A stretch of 64,000 nt of DNA, from assembly GCA_003184365.1 (NCBI GenBank), contig NKYR01000137.1, positions 220 through 64,219 of the forward strand, in the 5' to 3' direction. A program made the position numbers and the translations under genes. The notes under the pieces were generated by a model. It ran no database searches and was not told where the DNA came from. It was given only the letters and a program-made list of their open reading frames with translations. This DNA comes from Evernia prunastri (taxonomy: Eukaryota > Ascomycota > Lecanoromycetes > Lecanorales > Parmeliaceae). This document shows, in pieces, positions 1-10,650 of the stretch (positions within the stretch are counted from its first letter, which is position 1; each line of letters opens with the position of its first letter).

Positions 1-32
1 CAAGAACGATTGATGTATGCATGCGAAATTAT

Positions 33-62
33 GAGTCTTGAGTCTTGAGTCTTGAGTCTTGA
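33..62. repeat. 7-bp tandem repeat (gagtctt)x4
   Basis: Four head-to-tail copies of gagtctt are directly visible. Similar 7-mer tandem repeats of other sequence recur at 16821-16852 and near 42005-42040. No function is implied. Confidence 0.9.
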
Positions 63-406
63 CCACGTCAGGTAACCAGCTCGCGCAGGGCATGTGATGA
101 GGCTTTTTTGAAACCCTTGTACTAGTACTATTCAAGCATTCCTGCTTTTCCCTGTATGATTGTGGATTGTATCAGCGGGAAGACCGAGATCAATCATCAT
201 TCATCACAATTACTACAACTCCGGGCGGGGCTTTCCCGCGATTAATAATATTAAGTTACGTATCAAATAAACAATTAAATAATAATATTAAATAATCATG
301 TTCCGCGCCTCGTACGCAGCTGGCTTTTTTGGCTACTTTCCTACCCTACCACCGACCTCTTCTTCCCTAAAGGCATGGAGGGGAAAGATAGTTGCTTACT
401 GATAAG

Positions 407-416
407 GAGGGAGAGA

Positions 417-460
<44 letters not shown>

Positions 461-466
461 CAGAGA
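407..466. repeat. GA-rich microsatellite
   Basis: A run of alternating g and a with a few interruptions, ending in cagaga units. It lies in a gene-free stretch and reads as ordinary simple-sequence DNA. Confidence 0.9.
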
Positions 467-822
467 TGTGGCCGCGTGTATGCTATGGCTACAACTCGAT
501 GCGGGGCTTACCTATCTAGTATGGCAAATACGGTAATTCGGTGAAGAAAGCCAAAGAAAACCAAAGCAAACCAAAGCAAGCGGTGTGAGCCTCTGAGGCA
601 GCGAATGTTGCGCTCGGACATGAAGCCATGTACGTAGAGTAATAAAAACAATAGGTAAGTAGGTATAACTAGAGTATGAAAAGACTGGGCAAGCAGTAGT
701 ACTCTAGTGAAGAACACGAGAAAATGAGAGAACAAGAAAACAAGAAAACAAGAAAAAGACTCGCATAATTTGTAATAGAGTAGGGAATCTTCTTTTAAGG
801 TTGAAAGCGGTCCACTTAACAT

Positions 823-852
823 TAAGGTAAGGTAAGGTAAGGTAAGGTAAGG
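823..852. repeat. (taagg)n tandem repeat
   Basis: About five to six copies of the pentamer taagg in tandem. The same core (AAGGTA or its complement TACCTT) recurs singly in most long intergenic gaps of this window, for example near 4000-4040, 17500, 30385, 41200 and 42100. It is not the TTAGGG telomere repeat. Confidence 0.85.
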
Positions 853-2079
853 GTGAACATTGATTGCAGAATCTCAACGGCAAGCTGCAAGGCAACGGAC
901 CACGCGAAACTAATGTACCTAAGGTATCCCTCTACAGATACTTTGTCAATATACATAGTACATCGTACATACTACATACCGCATACGCGTCCCGCCCGAC
1001 ATGAGCGTGCACTTTCTCCAGCAAAATTATTGTGTCATTGTACAGTTACGAGGTCAACAAAAGTTGGCCAAGGAATCTAGAAGAATTCGTTTAACGGCAC
1101 AGGCAACCATTTCCAAAACGCCCCAGCGCCCAGCTTTCCCTNCCCCCCCCCGGCTCCCCTTCTCCCCCACATGATCCCGTCAGTGCCATCACTGCATAAA
1201 ACAAAAGGTAGATCTTCACCTACTTTACCATTTTGTGTGTCCATGACATGACAAACAATTGCGGTGAGCATTTGTTTCAACCTCCCAATCTTGTTGCTTT
1301 GATCAAAGGAAGTCTTTGCCGCATACGAATCACTATTCAACCACATGTGTCCACCGTCCCAATAATACCATATTAGCGTTAGACCTTCAACTCAACATGC
1401 AACGTTGTTGGTCAGATACCAAGGTCCGAAAGTACCTGAAATGATAATTATAATAATAATCATCATCATCATAATACTTATCTCCTCCAAATGTATTCAA
1501 AGCACACAAGTCGCTATACGTCGGATTTCCCCGAAAAGGTGAATCCCAAGTTTAGATGTTGTCGGCGGTGAAAGATAGAAATGATTAGATAAGCACCCTT
1601 CGTAGAGGAATGGCCAGATCAAGTCAATCTTTGCCACCATGTAGACTCAACCACAAAGAATGCTTGATCACCAACGCTGTTGCTTTGTACATGTTCTGTG
1701 AAACAGATCATGCTATTTAGGGGATTGCACAATCCATTGCATAACCGCTTCGATGGGCGGTGCTCCAAAGGCTGTTGGAAGCCACCCAGTGTCAAAGGGA
1801 CTCCGCCCACAACACTGACGCGGAAAGCAACTTGCGATTAGATGCCGTGTCTGACGAGTCGAAAAAGGCACTGCCAGCTTAGAAAGGTGGCTCGTCAGAC
1901 CAAACATAGCACCGTACACAAATCGTTCGGAGTTCAGAGTAGTCCACGCGAAGATACACACACTCTGCGAGGAGGGTACCTATAAGTGTGCCTGCCACTG
2001 TTGGACGTCTAGACCGGTGAGACTGGATCATTGCCATCTATCCATAGTTAATAGCACAACATGGCTAAGGACGTAGTGT

Positions 2080-2763
2080 TCATCGGGTCCCGAAACAACG
2101 AGAAAGCGAGTAAACGAACCACGCGAGCGGCAGGTAGATAATCAGATTGAGATCTAGATGCTTATTTCGGTCTTGAGATCTGAAACACATTTTCTTTCGT
2201 AGGCGGAGTAGGAGGCTGTATAAACCGAGTTCGGATGTGGATCGAATTTTGCAACGGGCTGGATCAATCCGGCTTGCTTGTCGGTTGCACCATAGGCACA
2301 TGAATGACCTGTCCAGGAGCTGCAATTTCCGTATTTGCATGATCTGCAGCAGGAGGGGAGAGCATGTTTCCATTGTAGTGTCCACAAGTACTGAAAGGGC
2401 ATTGCCAACACGGGCGGCTGGGACTTAGATGTCCGGGAATGGTGCATTACGCGGCACTTAAAAGTCGATTCCGCGATTTCTCGACTGGTTTTGCAGCATC
2501 GAACCCTCTTTCGCTTGGAGGTCATGATCGTGAGGTACCGTTAGTGGCTCTTGAGGAGGCTCTTATGCGATCATCGAGTGCTTCGTCTCAGCAGACGAGT
2601 CGACGCCGCTTGTGGCAGCATTATAATCTTAAAACGGTATAGTGACAAAATTAGCATTTCTATTCTTGCCAGCAGTGATAGGCAACCTCGAACAGGGTGG
2701 CAAGTTCTGTGGAAATCCCGTGTAATATGAGTGAATGAAAAGCCACGGCCGCAGCCGCAATCC
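2080..2763 (-). pseudogene. Possible decayed coding frame with four TAA stops
   Basis: On the minus strand one frame runs about 228 codons and is broken only by TAA at 2629-2631, 2563-2565, 2458-2460 and 2425-2427. Between the stops the translation is proline/serine/glutamine-rich and protein-like, for example EPPQEPLTVPHDHDLQAKEG. Every stop would be a glutamine codon before a single C-to-T change at CpA, the change RIP favours. I do not recognise a family. Chance, or the remains of a spliced gene, cannot be excluded. Confidence 0.25.
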
Positions 2764-3869
2764 TCAATCTTACAAACCCCGGTGTATCACTTTGAGGATT
2801 GAAAAAGCAAAAGCAGTACCTAAGCAGTACCAATTTGAGAAGGACCGGATCAAGGTGCGGTGTTGTGGTTGCGCAGCAGATATCATGCTCGACACGGTAG
2901 TGTCCCTTGGCTTTGCAGTGACATGCACAGCTGTCTCTTGAGCACGTAGTGAAGCAATCTCTGACACGCTGGGCTCATCATGCCTTTCAAATGATCTGCC
3001 ATGGCATTAGCGAGTTCGAAGCGAATCGTTGGCTCTTTTCAGTCCTAAGGATGGAGCAGGGCCAAGAAGTGAGAGGCAAAGACGGTGACCATGTTCTGAA
3101 CAAAAGCGTAAGATCGTAAGTCAGAGTTTAAGGTACCGTTCTTGGAGGGATATAGATGGAAGAAGGAGCGAACGTGGAAGATGCGAGGACTCAGAAGAGT
3201 GAGTACCTACTTTCGAGGGGCCTTACCCAGTTGCCTCCTTCGCGCCGGCGTCCTACCTTAGTCCCAAAGGCTAACAAGTTAGCGCTGGAACTAAGCTCAA
3301 AAAAGTCTAGATCGCTTCGCGGACTTTTGTTGTAGGACGCCTGCTCCAGAAACCCCGTTTTTATCCAAAACGAGCTTCGTGTCAACAAATTTTTGAATCA
3401 ATCACAGATCCATCAATTCTCATCAAAACCACTTAGAAATATATACTACGACGCGTAGAATTATATAGCGAATTCGTTAGTAACAAAATCTAACTCCCTA
3501 CGGCAATATCCCGCGTTGTATACCTTACTAAACTTCGAGGACAGTTGACACCAGACCTATTACGTTCCCTATCTAAATGACCTAACCAACGGGTTACCTC
3601 TTTCCGGCAACGGGTCTCGGCGCTAGATTTCCTATCTCTCAGCGTCCGAGACCCTCCAAACACGGCATTCAAATCGAATTATCAATGATAGAAAGGGGGG
3701 GAGCATGTTGATCAAAAGTCCTAAACATGCCAAGACTTTTCGGATCCGGACCCGGACCCGATAGCCAAACTTGGGCCATCTTCCGAATATTACTATAAAT
3801 TTCAGTATTCTAACTAGGGCAGTCGATTTTCGCTGTAGGCTTGGCATATTTAGAATAGAATACAAGAAA

Positions 3870-3952
3870 CAGGGGGTTTTTGGTGCAGACCCCCTGCGGG
3901 GACCGACTCACTATGCAGCTAAAAATTAAAGTCACGGTCTAAGCAGGGGGTC
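3870..3952. repeat. Inverted repeat of gaccccctgc
   Basis: The ten bases at 3888-3897 are the perfect reverse complement of those at 3943-3952, and a further cagggggt sits at 3870-3877. The arms could form a hairpin or be a relic of a terminal inverted repeat. No transposase frame adjoins them. Confidence 0.45.
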
Positions 3953-4713
3953 GAAAGCTAATGGAGACAATGAAACTGAAACATAAGGTACTTTAGCCTT
4001 CACCAATATCTTACCTAAAGTAGAGTAGTACCTTATTAGAGTAGTAGCTCACCGCAAAGCTGTGCACTAGCTACCCAGACGGCCTTTCCTGACTCCCCTG
4101 CACGTCAGGCTCCTACCACACCATCCCGATATACATCTCCATTTGCGGGCAAATGGCTCCTAACCGCTGAAGAATCATTATCATCATCACCATCATCACC
4201 ATCATCTTTATCACCTATCTATTCCTTTCTTGTGAATGAGAAGAATATCCTGAATATCTTCCGAATCATCACCAATACTTTCTACTTTGCCCTCTGTCCC
4301 AACCCAACCGTCGGCTGGGTTGTAACAGTTCAGTAAGCGAGCATCAAAGTCGGGATCGCCTGCTTGAACGTTTCAACTGTTGAGAAAACGTTGACTTCGA
4401 CCTCCACTTGACGGATATTGAAAAGGGGCCGAAGGTACAACTCATACCAAACGACAAAACCAGTCAAGAGAAGGGACACGTCCAAGTCGTGGAGCGCAAG
4501 CACAGCTACAGCCAAGTATCATCATTACATTGCGATTCATTGGACTGCGCCTTGTACGTACCCGAACCATCCCTATTGCTGAGGCGGTCTTATCCCGGTC
4601 GTGTGGGGCCCACATGCACTTTATGCTGACTCCTCTTCAGCTTGAAAACCTTGCGGTCCTGACGAAACTCCGGATCACCCGTTGAGACCAAAATTGGCTC
4701 CATGGTTTTCAAC

Positions 4714-5962
4714 ATGTGCTTTCCGAAGTCTGGAGGTAACGGCCTCGCCCGTTCAACGAGCGAAGAGAGGAAAAGAAACATGGAGATCGAGAAGATGATT
4801 CGGAAGGACAAGAAAACGCAAGCAAGACAGGTCAAAATCTTACTCCTCGGAGCTGGCGAGTCCGGAAAGTCAACCATTTTGAAGCAAATGCGCATTATAT
4901 ACTCCGAAGGTTTTCGTCTGGAGGAGCGAAAGGAAGTTCGACAAGTCATATTCTCAAACATGATAGTCGCATTCAAGATCATCGCAGAGGAAATGCGGGA
5001 ACTTGGCTTGGAGTATGAGAACGACAAATCCCAGGTACGTCGATATTTGTAGTTTCCATGCATGTCTCTATGCTAATCCTGTATCAGGAGTACGAGCGTG
5101 TCATAGCGTCTGTTGCTGATATTGGTCCTGATGATACATTTCCAACACAATGCCAAATGGCTATGAAGGGCTTGTGGGAGGATGGGGCCGTTCAAAAATG
5201 TGTACGGCGTGGTAATGAGTATGCTCTACACGATAATATACAATAGTAAGTCAACGTTCCAATGCCCCGGTGCTTTAGGGCTGCTGACGATTTCTAGCTA
5301 TTACTCCAACATAGATCGACTATTTGCTAGAGACTATCTTCCTAGTGATCAAGATGTCCTTCGTTCTCGCCTTCGCACAACTGGTATTACCGAGACGCTC
5401 TTTGAACTGGGACAGCTCAACTATCACATGTTTGATGTTGGAGGCCAGCGATCGGAGCGAAAGAAGTGGGTCCACTGCTTCGAGGGTGTCCACTGTCTCA
5501 TGTTTGTCGCCGCGCTAAGTGGTTACGACCAATGTCTGGTGGAAGACAAAACCGCGGTATGTGACTACCTCTGAAGCATCTGTCTTATTTACAATATGTT
5601 GACCCGACCCTTTCTCGCAGAATCAAATGCAGGAAGCACTGCTTCTCTTCGAATCTATAATGAGCCTGACTTGGTTCAAGAGCTCTTCAATCATTCTTTT
5701 CCTCAACAAGACCGACCTTTTCAAAGAGAAGATAGCTGAAAAGCCCGTCAGTGACTATTTCCCGGATTATAACGGAGCCTCCAATGACTACAAAGCCACC
5801 TCTGAATACTTTGCAGACAAATTCAGAGCGCTCAACCGGACAGAGGACCGGGAGCTATACATTCACTTCACCAATGCCACAGACACCAATCTGCTGAAGC
5901 TTACGATGCAAAGTGTACAGGACACGATAATACAAAGCAACCTCACCACGCTGATCCTATGA
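4714..5962 (+). CDS. gna-2: Heterotrimeric G protein alpha subunit, group II (GNA-2 type)
   Basis: Membrane-associated GTPase that carries receptor signals. Four exons, 4714-5034, 5088-5245, 5298-5556 and 5621-5962, give 359 aa. Visible motifs: P-loop GAGESGKS (residues 46-53), the switch-I arginine region RTTGITET, switch II DVGGQ with the catalytic Gln, the G4 motif NKTD, and a G5 region reading TNATDT. Introns are short with GTACGT, GTAAGT and GTATGT donors. The N-terminus starts MCF and lacks Gly2, so it is not an N-myristoylation substrate; Cys2 may be palmitoylated. MCF and the C-terminus match the GNA-2/MagC group rather than GNA-1 (MGCGMS) or GNA-3. An in-frame ATG at 4702 would add four residues. 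Fungal group II subunits are often reported as partly redundant with the others. Confidence 0.93.
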
Positions 5963-6457
5963 TGACGGACGGGTCTGATACAGACCGATGGCTCACGGGC
6001 CAACACCCGTGTTATTTCCATTACGACGCTATATTCTTCGCATTTCCTAGGCGTACTCTGATTTTGTTGTCATGTTCTCAATCCTCCTACGCATATTGTT
6101 CCTGATTTAGATGAGAGGAAAGCGTTCGCGTTTGCACGGGATGTCTACTTACTGTAGATACTTTGGCACAGGAGTACAACTGAACGCCATTAAATTACAA
6201 AGGCAGAGTGGTCTGTATGTACTTGAGTTGTAGTAACAGCCTCAATATTGTTTTTATCAGACGTAGACGCATCTCTGAGTGCTAGTAGATGACCAGATAT
6301 CAAGGCAAAGATCATAGCAAATTCGTCTTGGCTTGATATGGCCACCGTAGAGTATACCATAAAAAGGTCTTGGCACAGCTCCCCTCTATGCCATGATACA
6401 GTTTGTATAGTAAAAGCTATGACTGAGGAGCATTTTGCTTAGTGTGAAGCCACCAAT
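5963..6457. other. 3' flank of G-alpha and 5' flank of mS38 gene
   Basis: Gap between two tandem plus-strand genes. No coding frame of note; it presumably holds the G-alpha 3' UTR and the promoter of the downstream gene. Confidence 0.5.
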
Positions 6458-7683
6458 ATGCTCTCGCTTTACTCGAGTGAGTTTGTTCGACGAAGCACCT
6501 GGACATGCTTATCATGCTCCGCGCTTTCCAAACAATCCCAAACCCTCATAACAGGCCCGCAGAATCGGTCACCAGCACACATCCACCAACGCAAACAGTC
6601 TTCCTCAAAGGCTCCAAGCTCACCAAAAGATGAGACCCAGGCCATCACTTCTCCCTCTGATCCCAACGGCAAAGATGTCAAACCCGCGGTCAAGGAAAGC
6701 ATAGAGAAACGCCCCAGTACCCGCATCAGCAAACGAAAGTCGAAAGATGGCATACACGACACGGCCGCGAAGAGCAATGATGAGTTAACTTTTACCCTGC
6801 CAAGTGTGCCCCCGACAAATCACTTGCATGCCGGCGGTATGGCTCTCCATCCTTTGCGGTCGGTAAGCGCCTTGCTAACACGGCGCTAGATGTCCACATA
6901 TCAAACTTCTTTTCCTTACACAGGCCTATATCCGTCACAACGCCTATACCGCCGGAGTCTTCTACTGCCGAATTCTCCTCGATCTTCGACCCGAAGCCGT
7001 TCTTCAAGCACAAAAGTACCGATGTTACCTACACCCTCTCATCCACCGTCGATGCACTCGAGAATGCTACCTCCGGCACTCAAGCCCAAAGCTCCCAGCA
7101 TATGACCCAGGAAGAAGTTGACCTGCGTGCTGCCGTCACCCAGTCATCACCATCCAACGCCGACCCGTCTCCTCAGCATCTCGACCTGCCAGCCAAAGCT
7201 TTCAGCATCAGCCTTCGAGAGCTTGCGGAGAATTTTCGGCCCTTTATGAAACCACCACCTCCCGTTCCAATGGACTTTGCTCTTCCTGAAGAAGCCCCAC
7301 AGAAGAATTATCGGCAAGCGGTACCCCAATCTGAATTGGTCGTTACGCAGAAAACCTACACTACAACTCTCACCATACATGAAAATACGTACCGCAACGG
7401 CCGTAAGTCCTACAAGACGCATACCACCCCTATCGTCGAAGGTTCAGGCCCTTCTGCAGCAGAAGGGGAGAAAGGAATATATCTGCCACCTGCACCTCGC
7501 GGCCAGCCATTCCTGGGACGGATGCGGGACAGGCAGTTACAGTACATCGATAGATTAGGTGACGGCGAGTTATGGCAGACGATCAGCGTGAAGAGGCAAC
7601 GGAAGTTGAAGATGAAGAAGCATAAATACAAGAAATTGATGAAGAGGACGAAGAATCTGAGAAGGAGGTTAGATAGAACATGA
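6458..7683 (+). CDS. Mitochondrial small ribosomal subunit protein mS38 / COX24-like
   Basis: Predicted 390 aa from two exons, 6458-6836 and 6890-7683. The intron has a GTATGG donor, a gctaac branch site and a CTAG acceptor; this choice joins a HAGD-VHIS junction to the conserved block SFFS/NFFSLHRPISVT. The diagnostic part is the very basic C-terminus (SVKRQRKLKMKKHKYKKLMK and on), which is the mS38/AURKAIP1/COX24 C-terminal domain that sits in the mitoribosomal small subunit. The N-terminus is rich in Ser/Arg and poor in acidic residues, as expected for mitochondrial import. The middle is low-complexity and poorly conserved. A more obvious GTAAGC donor at 6863 would break the frame and was not used. 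Confidence 0.85.
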
Positions 7684-8225
7684 GCGTTTGGATTGGTCAG
7701 TGAGTGTGAGGCGCGGACTGGTAATGTGCAGTTTCTATCATGGAAGCCAAGGGGACTGGGTGAACTTCTCGGAGAGCTACAGGTTGCTTGATATGATTTT
7801 CTTCCTCTGTTCGGCTTTTGTTCCCTTTATTCGTGGCATTTTGCGGGAGACGATCAACTCTTCGTGCAACTTTCAAGGAGCTCTGGTAAATAGATCAATT
7901 TAGGCAGTTATAGTCGCTTTCATACCGAGGTACTAGCTATTGCTAGTCACGTTTTCCACTGGAACCGGCAACTTTCCAACTCAATGGCATGATCATGGGA
8001 GCAAAGAGACTAGTAATTTACTAAAAGATCCAGCTCTACAGCCCCTTATCTACCGCATCAACCGAGTGCACACAACGCCGAATTTGACTTATTCCACTTT
8101 CCTCCATTTCTCTCTACTACCGCGATCCTGTCTTTGTTTTCATACATGGTGGCGAAGGTGATCGAAGGCCAATTCGGTGTCCATAGATTTCCGCTGTCAA
8201 TTCCGGCGAGCCTGCAGTAAGTTGG
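7684..8225. other. Convergent 3' flanks (mS38 and VMA3)
   Basis: The plus-strand gene to the left and the minus-strand gene to the right both end here. Nothing else recognisable. Confidence 0.5.
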
Positions 8226-9094
8226 TTATGTGCAGCGAGTATCCGTCGTGCCCTTGGAGTTCATAAGTAGGGCAACAATCAACCCGTACAAACCCAAGAC
8301 TTCAGCGAAAATGAGAATCAGGATCATGCCGACGAACAGTCTGGGTTGCTGAGCGGTGCCACGGACACCTGCGTCACCAACAATACCAATTGCGAAACTA
8401 GGGATCGGAGTCAGCATGTGTCCGCGCGGCGGTCGCCAGAGAGAAGGAGGTCAAAAAATGCATACCCGGCAGCAAGACCAGCCAAACCGACACTGAGACC
8501 GGCGCCTAATTGGATGAAACCGGTGTAGAGAGGCATTTCTTGCTTCAAGTCGTCGGAGATGAGGACGGAGACGACGAGGCCGTAGATACCAATGATACCA
8601 GCCATGATGACGGGGACGATATCTACAACGATATTTAGCAACGTCCCGATTTGTATTGGACCAAGCCAGTGATTTTGAAAGAGGCATACTTTTGACAATC
8701 AGATCAGGTCGTAGAACACCCATTGCTGAAATACCGACACCGGATTTGGCCGTTCCATAGGCCGCGCCGAAGCAGGTAAACACGATGGCAGAGGTACATC
8801 CCATCGCACCGAAAAAGGGCTGTGATGCGGTGTTAGCTTTGGTGCTCTCCGGTATCATCAGACGGTGGGAAAAAAGTCTGGAGCCTGGGCTTCGCTGGCT
8901 CGAGGGTTGGGCAGTGTACTAACAGCATATACGGGGCTGTTGGGATTTCTACGTCAGCCAATGGTTTCGAAAGAATGATATTGCAAACGTGGGGTCGTAG
9001 GAGCAGGTTGCAAGCTTCATACAGCTGGTCGCCCCACGGACAGATAGGCAGAAAAAGGAATAAAGTCCACGACTTACCAGAGATCTGAAGACAT
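8226..9094 (-). CDS. VMA3: V-type proton ATPase proteolipid subunit c
   Basis: Forms the proton-conducting rotor ring of the vacuolar V0 sector. Five exons on the minus strand, 9094-9078, 8936-8924, 8819-8690, 8622-8466 and 8397-8226, give 162 aa, the normal length. The first two coding exons are only 17 and 13 nt (MSSDL, then CPVYA). Four hydrophobic helices are visible. Helix 2 carries [20 protein letters not shown], and helix 4 carries LILIFAEVLGLYGLIVALL with the essential glutamate in FAEVLGLYG. The first intron is the longest (141 nt). The start lies 432 bp from the start of SNU13 on the opposite strand. Confidence 0.95.
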
Positions 9095-9526
9095 CTTAAA
9101 GGTTGCGTACGAAAGCTCCTCAGGTGAAAGATGAAATTGAGGACCGAGGATTTATTAGTCGAGCAACTATGATGAAGTGTATGCTGTCGGCGTTGGATGT
9201 GGTGACGATTTGAAGGTTGAGGAGGTTGACGCCGTCTACCAACCCGAGCTAACAGCGAGTCACGTGATTTGAGCCGATCTTAGCGCATATCGAATCTAAA
9301 GTAAAGTAATCCGAGAGATTTTGAGCTTTGGCTACGATACACATTTTCTAAGACGAGTGCGAAGGGCGAGCCACGGCAGTGAACCCTTTGCATATTACCC
9401 TGTCAACGTCTATTTCTCCACCCAGGAGTCCGCCCGGTATTGCCTTTCGGACTTCAACCAGCAAACGACGAGCAGCTCGAGCTCTTACGCAACGAATTTG
9501 GAGGGAAACCTCCCCCCCACAAAAGA
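9095..9526. promoter_or_regulatory. Shared divergent promoter, VMA3 / SNU13
   Basis: The only sequence between two divergently transcribed housekeeping genes, so it must hold both promoters and leaders. A ccccccc tract lies just upstream of the SNU13 ATG. I see no clear TATA box. Assignment is by position only. Confidence 0.6.
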
Positions 9527-10650
9527 ATGACGGACCAGTCAGCAGGTATGCCTTTGTCTTCTACTCCTTCAATGTACTTGCTGATTCTTACAGCGTGGCC
9601 GATGTAATTATTCCCAGCCTGAAAACATCCCTTACCTTCGAAATAGTTGGTCCTGATTATTGCTTTAGTGCCGACACGGCGTTGGCGCAGGAAATACTAG
9701 ATCTTGTCCAGCAGGCTTCACACTACCGTGAGTCTGCTTTCTGCTCGGAATGGTCCCTGCCTTATCCGTGCCTTATCCGTGCCTTATGGGATGGCTGTCA
9801 AGTGTCCCCTTGGATTTGCGTTGTGAGCTGCAGACCTTTCCGTGAAAAAGCTGACTCGGGAATTCGTTCAGGCCAACTCAAGAAGGGGTATCTATACCTT
9901 ACTTTCCTCATGCTTCAATACTTTCGTGCTAACATTCAACCCGCAGAGCAAATGAGGCTACAAAGACTTTGAATAGAGGCACATCAGAAATCATTGTTTG
10001 TAACACTGTGTGCATTCATCATAGGAAGGCGTCTAATACCAGCAATAGGTCCTCGCTGCAGATACTGCCCCACTGGCTATCTTGCTACATCTACCGCTGT
10101 TGTGTAAGTGATCGTGCTCACGTGCTTTGTTGCCATACACTGACCAGCTGATAGGCGAGGACAAAAACGTAATTGAGTGTCATTGAGCAAAGCACCTGCA
10201 AATGCTGATTTTTAAAAGGTCCCGTATGTATACGTGCCTTCCAAAACTGCTGTAAGTGCACATCTCAAAGTCATTCTTTGAAAGACCAATGCTAACTCGG
10301 CATTTCCTAGTTGGGAAGGGCCTGTGGTATGTACAGTCTTGATGCTTATACTCCGTATCATAGACTGCTTCTCGATGGTCGCGGCGCGTTCCAGCTGCAA
10401 AAGGCTTTGACTGCTCCTTTGAGCCGCCTCATCGCCCGACATTTACCTTGAAGGATCATTGCTGACCCCCAATTACCTATAGGAGTCTCGAGGGCCGTGA
10501 TTAGCGCAAGTATGAGATGTTACCTCTCCTAACTGAACGATGGAGTTGCGGAAAGCTAACCGGGCAGTAGGCATCACCACGAACGAGGCTAGCGAGCTCA
10601 TGTCTCAGATACGCTCATTGAAAGACAAAGTAGAAAGACTGATGGTCTGA
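9527..10650 (+). CDS. SNU13: 15.5K U4 snRNA / box C/D snoRNA-binding protein SNU13
   Basis: L7Ae-family kink-turn binder that nucleates the U4/U6.U5 tri-snRNP and box C/D snoRNPs. Eleven exons rebuild a 125-aa protein: 9527-9545, 9594-9603, 9669-9727, 9872-9887, 9947-9995, 10049-10103, 10155-10168, 10219-10251, 10311-10326, 10483-10509 and 10571-10650. It reads through every conserved block: LAQEILDLVQQASHYR, QLKKGANEATKTLNRGTSE, VLAADTAPLAILLHLPLLCE, VPYVYVPSKTALGRACGVSR and SITTNEASELMSQI. Length matches yeast SNU13 (126 aa). Five of the exons are 10-19 nt. One donor is GTTTGT (9996). With so many introns, simple open-reading-frame searches would miss this gene. Confidence 0.93.

Larger units (their letters stand above)
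1..4713. other. Gene-poor intergenic region
   Basis: No convincing intact gene is visible. The stretch is AT-rich in places and carries several simple repeats, one ambiguous base at 1142 inside a C-tract, an inverted repeat near 3870-3952, and a minus-strand frame at 2080-2763 that reads like protein but has four TAA stops (see findings). Short open frames elsewhere lack family resemblance, a good start context or splice support. The last several hundred bases before 4714 are the presumed promoter and leader of the G-alpha gene; a CAT/CATCAC microsatellite lies at about 4176-4206. Confidence 0.6.

Noticed and set aside
3490..3672. Minus-strand frame with RWLGHLDRERNRSG, reminiscent of a LINE reverse transcriptase end
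   Set aside because: Only a few residues are suggestive and there is no YxDD motif or flanking element.
6863..6923. mS38 intron using the strong GTAAGC donor at 6863 with either nearby acceptor
   Set aside because: Neither acceptor restores the frame of the conserved FFSLHRPISVT block; the GTATGG donor at 6837 does.
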